Shown here in pieces: positions 16,513 through 25,660 of a stretch of DNA of 45,933 nucleotides. Numbering within the stretch: position 1 is the stretch's first letter; every line of letters begins with the position of its first letter. This stretch comes from Cytophagaceae bacterium (GTDB lineage: Bacteria; Bacteroidota; Bacteroidia; Cytophagales; Cytophagaceae), in the NCBI GenBank assembly GCA_025454925.1, contig JALONM010000074.1, positions 1 through 45,933 on the forward strand, read 5' to 3'. A program made the position numbers and the translations under genes. The notes below the pieces were generated by a model. The model worked only from the letters and a program-made list of their open reading frames with translations. It did no database searches and was not told the origin of the DNA.

Positions 16513-16534
16513 TAGGCTACGATTAATAGTGTTT

Positions 16535-18451
16535 ATGCAAAAATCTTTCTATTTATTTTTTACGCTCTTATCCTTGGCAGCAGCCAAGGCTCAATTGAAT
16601 CCCCTGGATAGCTTGCGAAAATTGTATCCCGATAAAAAAGCTGTCTATCTAAAACAAGAAGTCACCTTGCGCTACGTGTTCAAAAACGATTCACTCAGGT
16701 TGCTTACAGATCATCATTTCGACAAATGCATCATGAATGAAAACGCAAGCCTATACTCCGAAAAAAGTGTGTATCACTCCGGATTGATCAAATTGAACAC
16801 ACTTGCCGGAAAAACTATTGTAAGCCAAGGCAAAAAAGAAAAAGTATATAAGAACATTGAAACAGAAGTAAAAGACGCCTTGGAACCCGGCATCTTTTAC
16901 GATGATTTAAAAACCACCAAAATTCAATTCCCCAATGTGGTACCAGGCGCTCGCATGGTACTCGATTATCAATCGGAATACCTGGAACCAACCATGTTTC
17001 CACCCGTTATGCTAGCCGCTGAATATCCTATTTTGGAATCCACCTATACAGTGATTGTTCCTGCTGGCGTAGCCATCGATTATTCTTTATTGGGCATCAG
17101 CGAAAAGGAGTTGCGATTTCAAAAAACAAATTCAGCCAAAGAAACTACTTATCAATGGAAGTGTTCCCGCATGAAGGATTATGAATATTATTCCAACGGC
17201 CCTAATCCTAAAAAATACATCCCACAGTTGGTTATTCTCTTAAGAGAATATTCTGCTAAAAACATTCGTAAGACTATAAAGCCTGGGACCAAAGGTTTGT
17301 ACGAATGGTGCTATTCTTTCTCCAGCAAAGCCAAGCAAAACGAAACAAACCTATTAAAACCTTTGGTAGATAGCTTGACTGCATCCGCTCAAAATGAAAA
17401 ACAAAAATCGAAAAATATTTTTTACTGGGTGCAAGATAACATACGCTACCTGGCATTTGAAGATGGATACGGCGGATATATTCCCAGGCATGCCGAGGAT
17501 ATTTACCGTAAAAAATATGGCGATTGTAAAGACATGGCCAACCTGATCACCACCATGCACCAATTAGCAGGATTGAAAGCGTATCTGGTATGGATCGGAA
17601 CAAGAGAAATTCCTTATTCGCTACAACAAGTACCTTTGCCTTGCGCCTTTAACCATATGATTTCGGTAGTAAACCTGGGCAACGAATGGATCTACCTGGA
17701 TGCCACTGGAAAATATACCCATTTCGGTTTTCCTACAGATATGATACAAGGAAAGGAAACATTGATTTCAATATCGAAAGACAGCTCACTCACCTTGCAG
17801 GTACCCATAATTGAAGCAGACCGAAACGTGAACCGCCACCAATTGCAACTAAGCATACAAGACAATTTTTTAATAGGGCAAGGAAAAAGAAGCATTACCG
17901 GATTACCTAAAGCCAACTTTCTAGCTTCGTATCATTTCACACAAACTTCCGATCAAAATACATTCTGGAGTAACAATCTCCGTTATGGGAATAACAAGTG
18001 TGAAACATCTCAATACAAATTATTGAATCCAGATTATAAGGAAGAAGAAATGGCGGTGGAATTTTCCATTAAACTTCCCGATTACATTCTTAAAGTAAAC
18101 GATGAAACCTTCGTCAACATGAATTTGCGGAAGGATTATTACGATTCCAAAATCGAAGATCCTAATCGCACAGTTCCTTTAGAGTTTGAACTAAAATCCA
18201 CCTCCATTCAGCAATTCAACCTTCGCATTCCTGCCGGATACAGCATATCGTACATGCCTGAAAAAGCTAGTTTTGAACATCCTGATTTTTCATTTTCTAT
18301 TTGGTATGAAAAAAAGAATAATGAAATAATATACAATAAAAAAATAACCCTAAACACTTTAGAAATCAAGCCCAGTCAGTTTGCTGAATGGAATGCCATG
18401 ATTTCGGCATTAAACAAAGCATATAAAGAATCGATCACTTTAAAAAAATAA
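16535..18451 (+). CDS. DUF3857 / transglutaminase-like secreted protein
   Basis: 638 residues from ATG 16535. A signal peptide (MQKSFYLFFTLLSLAAAKAQ) gives export; a longer frame from TTG 16484 is unlikely because that TTG is part of a promoter. Residues about 40-230 are a DUF3857 beta domain; about 290-400 a transglutaminase-like core with an intact triad: Cys331 (KYGDCKD), His374 (FNHMISV) and Asp389 (YLDATG). The C-terminal 200 residues are a beta-rich domain. Such proteins are common in Bacteroidota and occur in tandem; peptidase or amide-crosslinking activity at the cell envelope is plausible but substrate unknown. The next gene, 20 bases downstream, is a paralogue that has lost the triad. 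Confidence 0.88.
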   Translation: MQKSFYLFFTLLSLAAAKAQLNPLDSLRKLYPDKKAVYLKQEVTLRYVFKNDSLRLLTDHHFDKCIMNENASLYSEKSVYHSGLIKLNTLAGKTIVSQGKKEKVYKNIETEVKDALEPGIFYDDLKTTKIQFPNVVPGARMVLDYQSEYLEPTMFPPVMLAAEYPILESTYTVIVPAGVAIDYSLLGISEKELRFQKTNSAKETTYQWKCSRMKDYEYYSNGPNPKKYIPQLVILLREYSAKNIRKTIKPGTKGLYEWCYSFSSKAKQNETNLLKPLVDSLTASAQNEKQKSKNIFYWVQDNIRYLAFEDGYGGYIPRHAEDIYRKKYGDCKDMANLITTMHQLAGLKAYLVWIGTREIPYSLQQVPLPCAFNHMISVVNLGNEWIYLDATGKYTHFGFPTDMIQGKETLISISKDSSLTLQVPIIEADRNVNRHQLQLSIQDNFLIGQGKRSITGLPKANFLASYHFTQTSDQNTFWSNNLRYGNNKCETSQYKLLNPDYKEEEMAVEFSIKLPDYILKVNDETFVNMNLRKDYYDSKIEDPNRTVPLEFELKSTSIQQFNLRIPAGYSISYMPEKASFEHPDFSFSIWYEKKNNEIIYNKKITLNTLEIKPSQFAEWNAMISALNKAYKESITLKK

Positions 18452-18471
18452 AATTTTATACACTTTTTATC

Positions 18472-20463
18472 ATGCAACGAGTTTTCAATTGGGGATGGAT
18501 CATCCTGCTTTCAACGATCGTATTTACCAGCTATAGCCAGGTATTGCCATCCGATTCTCTTCGTCCATTTGGATCAAATTTAAAAGCGTATTCCTGGGAT
18601 AAAAATCCCAGCTTGAGCATACTTAGTAAAGACGATCAGAAAGAAGATGCCGTCGTTATTAAAGAAGTCCGAATACTTGATTTCGAGCAAAACAATAATC
18701 AATTACTATTGAATTATACATTACACAAACGGGTTCGTGTAAGCAATGAAAAAGCCATTGCTGAATTCAGCAGGGTGTACATTCCTATCAGCAACATTCA
18801 AGGCGAAATTGATCTGTCGGTGCGCACCATACAAGCCAATGGAAAAGTAATTCTTTTGGATAAAAGTAAAATCAAAGAATTGAAAAACGTAGAAGAGGCA
18901 GGTGATTTTACCATTTTTGCCTTCGAAGGGGTAGAGCCAGGTTGCGAAGTGGAATACCTACTTAAATATACAAAACCAGCCACCGTGGTGGGCCGTGAGA
19001 TGCTACAGACCGAATACAAAAAACTGAACAGCATGATTTATGTAGAAATTCCGGAAACATTTTTCTTTCAGCCCGTATTTTATAATTGTAATTATTCTTT
19101 TTATAGGAAAGAAATTGAGTTCAAGAACTGCTTTTTCACGGGCAGTTTGAGTGTTCCCAAATTGAAAGAAGAAACTATGGCGTATTATACCAGTCATTTG
19201 GCACGATTCGATTATTCTATTAAATCAAAATACGCATCGAAAGATATGAGCTGGAAAGAAATGAGCAAAACAGTGATGAACCGATTGCTTCCAGCATACA
19301 ACAGCAAAATTGAAAAATTATCGAAATCGCTGGGGATATTTGAAAAAACCGGAACCGCAGATAAAATCCAAGCCATAGAAAATTATATTAAAAATAATAT
19401 CGCGCTTACAGGCAATGTTGCAGAAGAATCGGTTTCCAGTATTTTAAAAAATAAATTCGCCAGCGAATCTGGTTTGATCCAGTTGTATATGGCATTTTTT
19501 AAGCATGCGGAAATTGACTATCAATTGGTTTATACTACCGACCGCACCCGTTCTAACTTTGACGGCGAACATCCTTCCTGGTTTTTTCTGGAGCAAACGT
19601 TGTTTTATTTCCCTTCTACCAAACACTATTTATCCCCTACGTCCATCTACCTGCGTTATCCCATGTTCCCAACCAGTTGGGCGCTTAACCAGGGACTTTT
19701 CATCAATGTGATTCAAAAAAAGAAAACGCCGAAAGACCAAATCGTTATGGAAGAACGCTTAGATACTATTGCTCCGCTTTCTTACGATTATAACTTCAGT
19801 AAGCTGGATATAAAAACTAGTTTTGATTTAGAAAAAGAATCGGTTCGTTTAGAATTAATGGAATCCTTTGGTGGGGAACCAGCCATTTACTATCAACCGT
19901 ATTTTGGATTAGTAGAGGAAAGCAAGCAGAAAGAAATTATTAATTCGATTCTAAAAAAACCATCTGAAGAAGGTACTCCAGAAAAGGGCGAAGTACTGGG
20001 CTATGACAGAAACATTAGTCCAGCCATAAAACCTTTTGATGTAAAAGGCATCCTGAATTCAACCCAATTACTTCAACGCGCCGGAGGAAAATTCATATTT
20101 AATATAGGGGATGTTATCGGACCACAAAGCGAATGGTATGCTGACACCATGAAACGAGTATTGCCTATTACTCCACGCTATGGTCACTTCTACATTCGCA
20201 GCATAAGCATAGAAATTCCCGAAGGATACCAGGTGAAAAATCTTGAAAAACTAATCATGGATGTAAACATGGCGTACAAGGACGATCCTAAATCCTGCTA
20301 CTTCAGTTCTAAGTATGTGCTGGAAGGAAGTAAACTTAAGATACGCGTAGAAGAATACTATAAATTGCCGGAGTATCCTGCGTCCACCTACGAAGCATTC
20401 AGAAAGGTGATCAATGCGGCGGCGGATTTTAATAAGATAACGCTACTCTTAGAAAAAAAATAG
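18472..20463 (+). CDS. DUF3857 protein with degenerate transglutaminase core (pseudoenzyme)
   Basis: 663 residues with a signal peptide (ending SYSQV). The same order of domains as the upstream gene: DUF3857 (about 45-240), helical link, transglutaminase-like region (about 300-420), C-terminal beta domain. Ungapped alignment of KYGDCKDMANL with KFASESGLIQL shows Cys replaced by Glu; YLDATG is YLSPTS, so Asp is replaced by Ser; a His (GEHPSWFF) may remain. Catalysis is therefore not expected. It starts 20 bases after its neighbour and is surely cotranscribed, suggesting that the two act together, with this one as a scaffold or regulator (inference). A bidirectional terminator follows. Confidence 0.86.
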   Translation: MQRVFNWGWIILLSTIVFTSYSQVLPSDSLRPFGSNLKAYSWDKNPSLSILSKDDQKEDAVVIKEVRILDFEQNNNQLLLNYTLHKRVRVSNEKAIAEFSRVYIPISNIQGEIDLSVRTIQANGKVILLDKSKIKELKNVEEAGDFTIFAFEGVEPGCEVEYLLKYTKPATVVGREMLQTEYKKLNSMIYVEIPETFFFQPVFYNCNYSFYRKEIEFKNCFFTGSLSVPKLKEETMAYYTSHLARFDYSIKSKYASKDMSWKEMSKTVMNRLLPAYNSKIEKLSKSLGIFEKTGTADKIQAIENYIKNNIALTGNVAEESVSSILKNKFASESGLIQLYMAFFKHAEIDYQLVYTTDRTRSNFDGEHPSWFFLEQTLFYFPSTKHYLSPTSIYLRYPMFPTSWALNQGLFINVIQKKKTPKDQIVMEERLDTIAPLSYDYNFSKLDIKTSFDLEKESVRLELMESFGGEPAIYYQPYFGLVEESKQKEIINSILKKPSEEGTPEKGEVLGYDRNISPAIKPFDVKGILNSTQLLQRAGGKFIFNIGDVIGPQSEWYADTMKRVLPITPRYGHFYIRSISIEIPEGYQVKNLEKLIMDVNMAYKDDPKSCYFSSKYVLEGSKLKIRVEEYYKLPEYPASTYEAFRKVINAAADFNKITLLLEKK

Positions 20464-20485
20464 AGCTACCGTTTTGGTTAAAAAC

Positions 20486-20531
20486 AAAAACAACACCCTT
20501 GAATAATGATGCCTCAAGGGTGTTGTTTTTT
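20486..20531. terminator. Bidirectional terminator between convergent genes
   Basis: Perfect 14-bp stem (20489-20502 with 20514-20527, AACAACACCCTTGA), 11-nt loop, flanked by A-run on the left and TTTTTT on the right, so it works on both strands. It separates the DUF3857 gene (plus) from the chitinase gene (minus). Confidence 0.9.
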
Positions 20532-20532
20532 A

Positions 20533-23160
20533 TTACTGTTTCAGTATGACGTGTCGAAAAACACGATCACCTAGTTGAACTTCGAGGTGATACATGCCCG
20601 GCTCCCATTGCTCACCCATCCATCCTTCAGAGGAATTAAAAACACCGGTTTCTTGCAATTGCCCCAAGGCATTACTTACCCGATAGCGCGCACCTTCCAA
20701 ACGATCCGCACTAACATAAAACCCATGGGCTGCAGGATTTGGATACACCCTTATCGCGTTGACATTGATCAAACTTAGCAGGCCAGAATAATGAATACTT
20801 CCATCCTGATCTCTTTGAGCAAGGCGGTAATACGAAATTCCAGCCAGCGGTTCCTTGTCTGTGAAGGCATAAGTCCTTGCCTCATTGGAATGAAAAGCCC
20901 CTTCTACTCTTCCGATCGTGTAAAATTCAATTCCATCAGCAGAACGTTGCACTTCAAAATAAAGGTTCTGATGTTCCTGAGCAGTTGTCCATTGCAGGTG
21001 CACCCGATCTGATTCTTTCGAAAGTGAAAAATCAAGGTATTGCACTGGTGCCGGTACAGAACATCCACCCACTTGTGCAAGTACACCCAATCGAGCGCAG
21101 GCCGAGCTACCTCCTATTTTCCAATTATAAGCAAAGGGCCAGGAGGCAACACCAAACATGGAAGTAATGGAAACATCGTTCACCGAGTATGGGAATGTTC
21201 CACCAACTCCATGTTTTAAATTTCCCGTGGAGCGCACCACCAATCGGTATGTTCCGGGTGCCAGGCTTGCACCAACCGGAACAATTACTTTGGTCACTGC
21301 ATTCGTTTGATTGCTGTAGGAAAGGGAAGGTCCAGTAAATAACGTGGTACTTCCGGAAGCATTTAAAATTTCGACAAACACATTGGTTACATCCGTCCAG
21401 ATAGGAACATAAACATCAACCTCCACCAGCGTAATGGTATTGGTTGATACCGTAAAATTTAAACCTTCTGTAATCGATCCAGGACCATCCCAGCCCGATG
21501 GAGTTCCCGTAGGGCCTACATAATAGCTGGCGCCGGTTCCTTCCTGCACCCAAAACGTATCGGTGGAACTAACCGTTGGGGCGTAGGAAACTCCTGATGC
21601 TAGGGCTGTACCTCCTGTGGCATTGGCATACCAGGCATACGGACCGGCACCAGTATTAGCAATGGATAACGAGACTGGTCCAGGAACACTAATGCAGGCA
21701 TCCACAGGGATCGGCTGGGTGGATGTTATTATAACTTCGTCAAAAGTGCTGGAACAGCCACTGATGTTTGCAGTAAGTCGATAAGTGCCACTGCTGCGTA
21801 CAAACGAAATCTGGCTGTTTAATATTCCCAGGCTTGTTCCATCCTTAGACCAGGACCAAAGGGTAGAAGGAGGAAACGAAGCCAGGTTAGAGGGAATTAA
21901 TGTGAAATGAGAAGGGGAACACAATGCTTTGTCGGGTCCCAGATTGGGTGTGGGCAAGGTGGCCGTAATGATGATCACATCCGATTTGCTGCACGTACCT
22001 TCTGTTACTATTACCTCATAGGTACCGGCACTGTTAGCCACGTACGTATTGGCGCTGGTCGAAGCATTTACCACCGTGCTACCATCTTTCTTCCAGGTAA
22101 ATGTTCTCGAAGGGGCGTTGGTAGCAATACCCGGTGAAAGCGTTATACTTCCTGCCGTTCCGCACAACGATTGATCTGCCCCAAGGGAAGGATCTGAAAA
22201 AGGGCATGCACATGCCATGACAGCGTCGTACATGGCTGACGTAAGATTGAGTGCATTAGAGCCTGGTAAATCTTGCGACAGTTCCCAGGTCATGATGCCG
22301 GGAGCTCCCATGGTACACATGGCCCAATTCGTTTTTGCCTGAATAGTAGGTTTGGAATCAAAATGCAAGCCTCCATCGATTCCGTCCGCATCATTGAATC
22401 GTGTAGTCGATGCAAAATTCTTCCACATCTCTACCATAGTTCCCCTGGAATAAAATGCCATGCCCGGAATCATTTTAGAGTATGGACACCCCAATGCATT
22501 CCATCCCATCATTGCCCGCTGCATGAAATCCAGAGAGGTGTGATTGGAAAAACATACAGGAGCATCGTAGGACATGATGTTAAAAAAATCAAGGTGCGTG
22601 AATGCTGCAGCCTCCACTCCTACCGCATGACCCGAAGATACACAACTGTAATTAAACGATTCCCCACCCAATGCCGCCGATAATTTATAGGTAGTTCCTA
22701 ACTGGCCCTTTATGGCTGCTAACATCGCTGTAAAATTTGTTTTGTCTGAAGCTAAAGGAAACTCCCAGTCAATATCAATGCCGGCTAACCCATGGGCTAT
22801 GCACAAATTGCGACAAGCATTGGCTAGGGTAGTTCGTTTGACCGGATCGGCAGCCACTCCAGGGAAATTGCCCGATAAGCCCCAACCTCCTATTGCAATC
22901 CACAAGCGAACACCATTGGAACTACAATTGGCTTTCAGCGGATTAAACAACGATAAATCGTTGGCTCCGCCCGGACCTGTAATGGTAAGATTACCATTGG
23001 CGTCTAAAGCGGCAAACGCATATATAACATCCGTTAATTTGGTATACTGAACGGCACTCACATCTGCCAGCGACCGGTAGTAAGGAAAGTAGCCTTTTAT
23101 CATTTGAGAAGAGGCCGCCATTGAACAACACAGTAAGAGTAAATAAAGTCGTTGCTTCAT
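20533..23160 (-). CDS. Secreted GH18 chitinase-like enzyme with T9SS sorting domain
   Basis: 875 residues. Signal peptide 1-19. The GH18 barrel spans about 20-315: IKGYFPYY start, WIAIGGWG (SxGG-type) strand, and the catalytic block GIDIDWEFP with Asp129, Asp131 and proton-donor Glu133; then MSYDAP (Asp/Tyr of strand 6) and IMTWELSQDLPG. The first Asp of DxxDxDxE is Ala126. After it come Ig/PKD-like segments (about 320-480), Ig-like_T9SS and a carbohydrate-binding-like beta sandwich (about 540-690), a fibronectin-like segment (about 700-790) and a type A sorting domain (VYPNPAAHGFYV ... GMYHLEVQLGD ... HVILKQ), so it is exported by the type IX system. Expected to cut chitin or another GlcNAc polymer. 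No linked SusCD or other GH genes. Confidence 0.92.
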   Translation of the reverse strand: MKQRLYLLLLCCSMAASSQMIKGYFPYYRSLADVSAVQYTKLTDVIYAFAALDANGNLTITGPGGANDLSLFNPLKANCSSNGVRLWIAIGGWGLSGNFPGVAADPVKRTTLANACRNLCIAHGLAGIDIDWEFPLASDKTNFTAMLAAIKGQLGTTYKLSAALGGESFNYSCVSSGHAVGVEAAAFTHLDFFNIMSYDAPVCFSNHTSLDFMQRAMMGWNALGCPYSKMIPGMAFYSRGTMVEMWKNFASTTRFNDADGIDGGLHFDSKPTIQAKTNWAMCTMGAPGIMTWELSQDLPGSNALNLTSAMYDAVMACACPFSDPSLGADQSLCGTAGSITLSPGIATNAPSRTFTWKKDGSTVVNASTSANTYVANSAGTYEVIVTEGTCSKSDVIIITATLPTPNLGPDKALCSPSHFTLIPSNLASFPPSTLWSWSKDGTSLGILNSQISFVRSSGTYRLTANISGCSSTFDEVIITSTQPIPVDACISVPGPVSLSIANTGAGPYAWYANATGGTALASGVSYAPTVSSTDTFWVQEGTGASYYVGPTGTPSGWDGPGSITEGLNFTVSTNTITLVEVDVYVPIWTDVTNVFVEILNASGSTTLFTGPSLSYSNQTNAVTKVIVPVGASLAPGTYRLVVRSTGNLKHGVGGTFPYSVNDVSITSMFGVASWPFAYNWKIGGSSACARLGVLAQVGGCSVPAPVQYLDFSLSKESDRVHLQWTTAQEHQNLYFEVQRSADGIEFYTIGRVEGAFHSNEARTYAFTDKEPLAGISYYRLAQRDQDGSIHYSGLLSLINVNAIRVYPNPAAHGFYVSADRLEGARYRVSNALGQLQETGVFNSSEGWMGEQWEPGMYHLEVQLGDRVFRHVILKQ

Positions 23161-23616
23161 ATCAACTTGGTATTAATCGGAGTAATTTTAATCTTCAAAG
23201 AATATATTACTCGTGCTCCAAGAGTAAGCATCCGAGCCTGTTTTTCTGTCTAAACCAAGCTTAAAGAACCAAGGATCTGGTTTAGAAAATGGCGTTTTAC
23301 TTTCTAAAGAATTCCTGTAAACCAAATCATTACAAAAAAATCATCGCTTTTAATTTTCTTTCTTTTCTTTCATTCAAATCTTGGCGATAAATCGTACTGG
23401 GTCATCAACCCAACCAGCAGGTGCAGGCATTTTCCACATCACAGTACACGGGAATCCGGAATGATTTGTACAATTTTATAATCCGCTAATTATCTAGTAA
23501 GTTCGTACGCTGGGAGGATAACTAAGGCAGGATGAAAAATGGGTTATGTCTGATACGCCTTCCTTAATTAAAATTTTCCAACGACTTAGGGTACTATACC
23601 TTGAACCAAAGCATAC
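23161..23616. other. Intergenic gap upstream of the chitinase and GT-C genes
   Basis: 456 bases between divergent genes. It must hold both promoters; no clean TAnnTTTG pair was identified. The minus strand of its left part contains a protein-like open frame (23188-23340, listed separately). Nothing else recognisable. Confidence 0.5.
23188..23340 (-). pseudogene. Possible gene remnant upstream of the chitinase
   Basis: Minus-strand frame of 50 codons ending at TAA 23188-23190 and bounded by TGA upstream. It reads NDLVYRNSLESKTPFSK, then PDPWFFKLGLDRKTGSDAYS and WSTSNIFFED. No ATG; a TTG could start it. Protein-like composition (W, D, P, G mix) is unusual for AT-rich non-coding DNA, but no family is recognised. 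Confidence 0.28.
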
Positions 23617-24912
23617 ATGAACGATTTTTTTTACCGACATCTAACCTCTAAACAAAAAACATTCTTTTGGTTGGTCTTTTTTATCTCCTACACTTGGATT
23701 GCCGGAAGAGTGATACTAGTAAGTATGTATGAGGATGGGAAAATTCGTGATTCAATACATGGAGATGCCTATAGCGATGTGAATACGCATTCTGCGGTTC
23801 GGTACTTTTATGATTTTGGTTTTAGTAAATCCTCCTTCTTGCCCGTTCATCAATACGGTGGTAATCTTAGCACCAAGGATGTAAAAGCTTATACACACTA
23901 CCCGGCATTGCCGGATATTTTAGCCGGCTGCTATGCTTATCTATTTCAATCAACCGACGAAGTACTTCTCCGTATCATCCCGGTACTTTTATCCATGGGG
24001 TTCTTCTTTCTTATCTTTCAAACCTTATGGACGGTTTTAAAAAACATAGAAATGGTACTTTGGGGCGGAATGATCCTGGTGTGTTCTAATTATTTTCTGT
24101 TTTGGGCGGATAATTTACATAAGCATTTATATGAAGAATTATTGAAGTGGCTCTATTTCCTGATGTTATGGAATTATTATCACACAAGTTCCTCCAAACG
24201 ATACGGTTGGTTCGCCATGGCATTCATAATTTTTCTGATCATTGCAAACATAAGTTTTGAGCCGATCACTTACCTGGCGGTATTGACCGTTGGATTAAGT
24301 TGGATCTTTACGCGCAGAATCATTTGCATGGAAACTATCGTTCTGGCAATAAGTCCCATCCTTGGATTTGGCCTGCATCTTTGGCAAAATGCTATTCACC
24401 TAGGATCAATGGAATTGGCATTGTTGGATCTAAAAGACTCAGCCTCTATGAGAACTTCTGGCGGCAACTTTGCAGCCAACGAATTGCATCGCAGTTTAAA
24501 CTGGGAAGATTATTTAAGTATTCCCTGGCTTTGGTTGATTCGCATAGAACGTTTTTTCCTGATTCCGGGGATTGCGATCCTGGTATTCGGCTTCTATTAC
24601 GTCAACTATTGGAAGCAACAATCATTTAAAATCGCGATTCCGTTATTAAGTGTACTGATCGTATCTACCTTGAGTTGGAGTATTTTCATGAGCCAACATG
24701 CGTTGGTGCATATTTTCACTACCAAACATGCAGGCATTTGTATAGGAATGATTTGCGGAACGGGCATTTATCATTACAGAAGAAATTTAATTTCTGACTG
24801 GCAAAAGGGGCCCTTGCTTAAAAAACTTTTTCATGTTGCATTACTAACGTATATACTGGTAATGGCCTTAAGCCAACAGTTATGGGATTATATACGATAT
24901 AGCGGATGGTAG
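23617..24912 (+). CDS. Multi-pass membrane protein, GT-C (GT39/ArnT-like) glycosyltransferase candidate
   Basis: 431 residues with about 9-10 hydrophobic helices (first about 17-36, last about 404-420). The first periplasmic loop contains an acidic DSIHGDAYSDVN followed by THYPALPDILAG, the order seen in polyprenol-phosphate-sugar dependent GT-C enzymes (catalytic Asp/Glu in loop 1, then a helix starting with YPP-like residues). This supports a sugar-transfer role on the outer side of the inner membrane, but the family call is tentative and the substrate is unknown. It stands alone, with a convergent broken lpxH-like gene 15 bases downstream. Confidence 0.65.
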   Translation: MNDFFYRHLTSKQKTFFWLVFFISYTWIAGRVILVSMYEDGKIRDSIHGDAYSDVNTHSAVRYFYDFGFSKSSFLPVHQYGGNLSTKDVKAYTHYPALPDILAGCYAYLFQSTDEVLLRIIPVLLSMGFFFLIFQTLWTVLKNIEMVLWGGMILVCSNYFLFWADNLHKHLYEELLKWLYFLMLWNYYHTSSSKRYGWFAMAFIIFLIIANISFEPITYLAVLTVGLSWIFTRRIICMETIVLAISPILGFGLHLWQNAIHLGSMELALLDLKDSASMRTSGGNFAANELHRSLNWEDYLSIPWLWLIRIERFFLIPGIAILVFGFYYVNYWKQQSFKIAIPLLSVLIVSTLSWSIFMSQHALVHIFTTKHAGICIGMICGTGIYHYRRNLISDWQKGPLLKKLFHVALLTYILVMALSQQLWDYIRYSGW

Positions 24913-24927
24913 TAAAAATCTGTTGGA

Positions 24928-25660
24928 TCAGGGTCTAAACGCCGCTACCTCAATCCGATTATTATAACTGCATAACTGCAAGCCTTGCTCAGAAAATACA
25001 GCGTATGTATCGTAATGCACCCATTCTCCTAAATTAATATAGCGGCTATCTTCACCTAGTGAGATATCCAGAGGCAAGTGGCGATGCCCGAAAATATAAT
25101 AATGGTGATGCGATTTTTTTTGTTGCTCCAGTGCATAGAGATACAACCATTCTTTATCTCCCAGGTATTTTTCTTTTTTTAATCCAGAAATGCGACTTTT
25201 TCTAGACCATGCATTGGCGATACCAATTCCTATAGAGGCGGGCGTTACCCGGAACCATTCCTGAAAAAAGCGATTCGCAAAAACATGTTTTAGTGCTTTG
25301 TAAACCCGATCGCCAGGTCCAAGTCCATCGCCATGACCTAGGTAAAATTTCTTACCATTAAACACACAGGATTGTGGTGTGCGAATCATTTTAACTCCTA
25401 ATTCCTTTTCGAAGTACGAGAAAATCCACATGTCGTGGTTGCCAGTAAACCAATACACAGGAATACCTGCGTCGGTAAAGGATGCGATTTCAGCTTGCAA
25501 TCTTACAAAACCTTTATGCGGCATCGACTTTGATCTCACGCATCCATGCTATGACGCGGAGTTCACGTTCTTGGCTGGTGGAATAATCCGGTACTCCCAA
25601 ATGAAAATCGGAAGCAAAATAAATCTTCTTACCGCTTTCGAGATTAATATTGGGTATCAT
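24928..25660 (-). pseudogene. lpxH: Broken UDP-2,3-diacylglucosamine pyrophosphatase-like gene (lpxH family)
   Basis: Calcineurin-like phosphoesterase of lipid A synthesis, split in two frames. The N-terminal frame from ATG 25660 reads GKKIYFASDFHLGVPDYS (metal motif DxH intact) and stops at TAA 25514-25516 after EIKVDAA. The other frame continues directly with PHKGFVRLQAEI, then the GNHDMW motif (25425-25460), HGDGLGPGD, WSRKSR and FGHRHLPLD. By comparison with the family, about 20-24 residues between KVDAA and PHKGF, including the GDxxDFW metal/catalytic motif, are absent and the frame is shifted. This fits a deletion of roughly 65 bases. Start overlaps the LUD gene by 17 bases. Either a genuine pseudogene or an assembly error. 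Confidence 0.78.

Larger units (their letters stand above)
16102..16534. other. Intergenic gap holding repeat copy A and a promoter
   Basis: The gap between the pheA operon and the DUF3857 pair. It contains dispersed repeat copy A (16187-16292) and the promoter at 16484-16512. The rest is AT-rich with no convincing gene; an open frame across the repeat is an accident of its stop-free GC-rich sequence. Confidence 0.6.

Noticed and set aside
16484-16534. TTG-initiated extension of the DUF3857 gene
   Set aside because: The TTG is part of a promoter box, and ATG 16535 opens a signal peptide.
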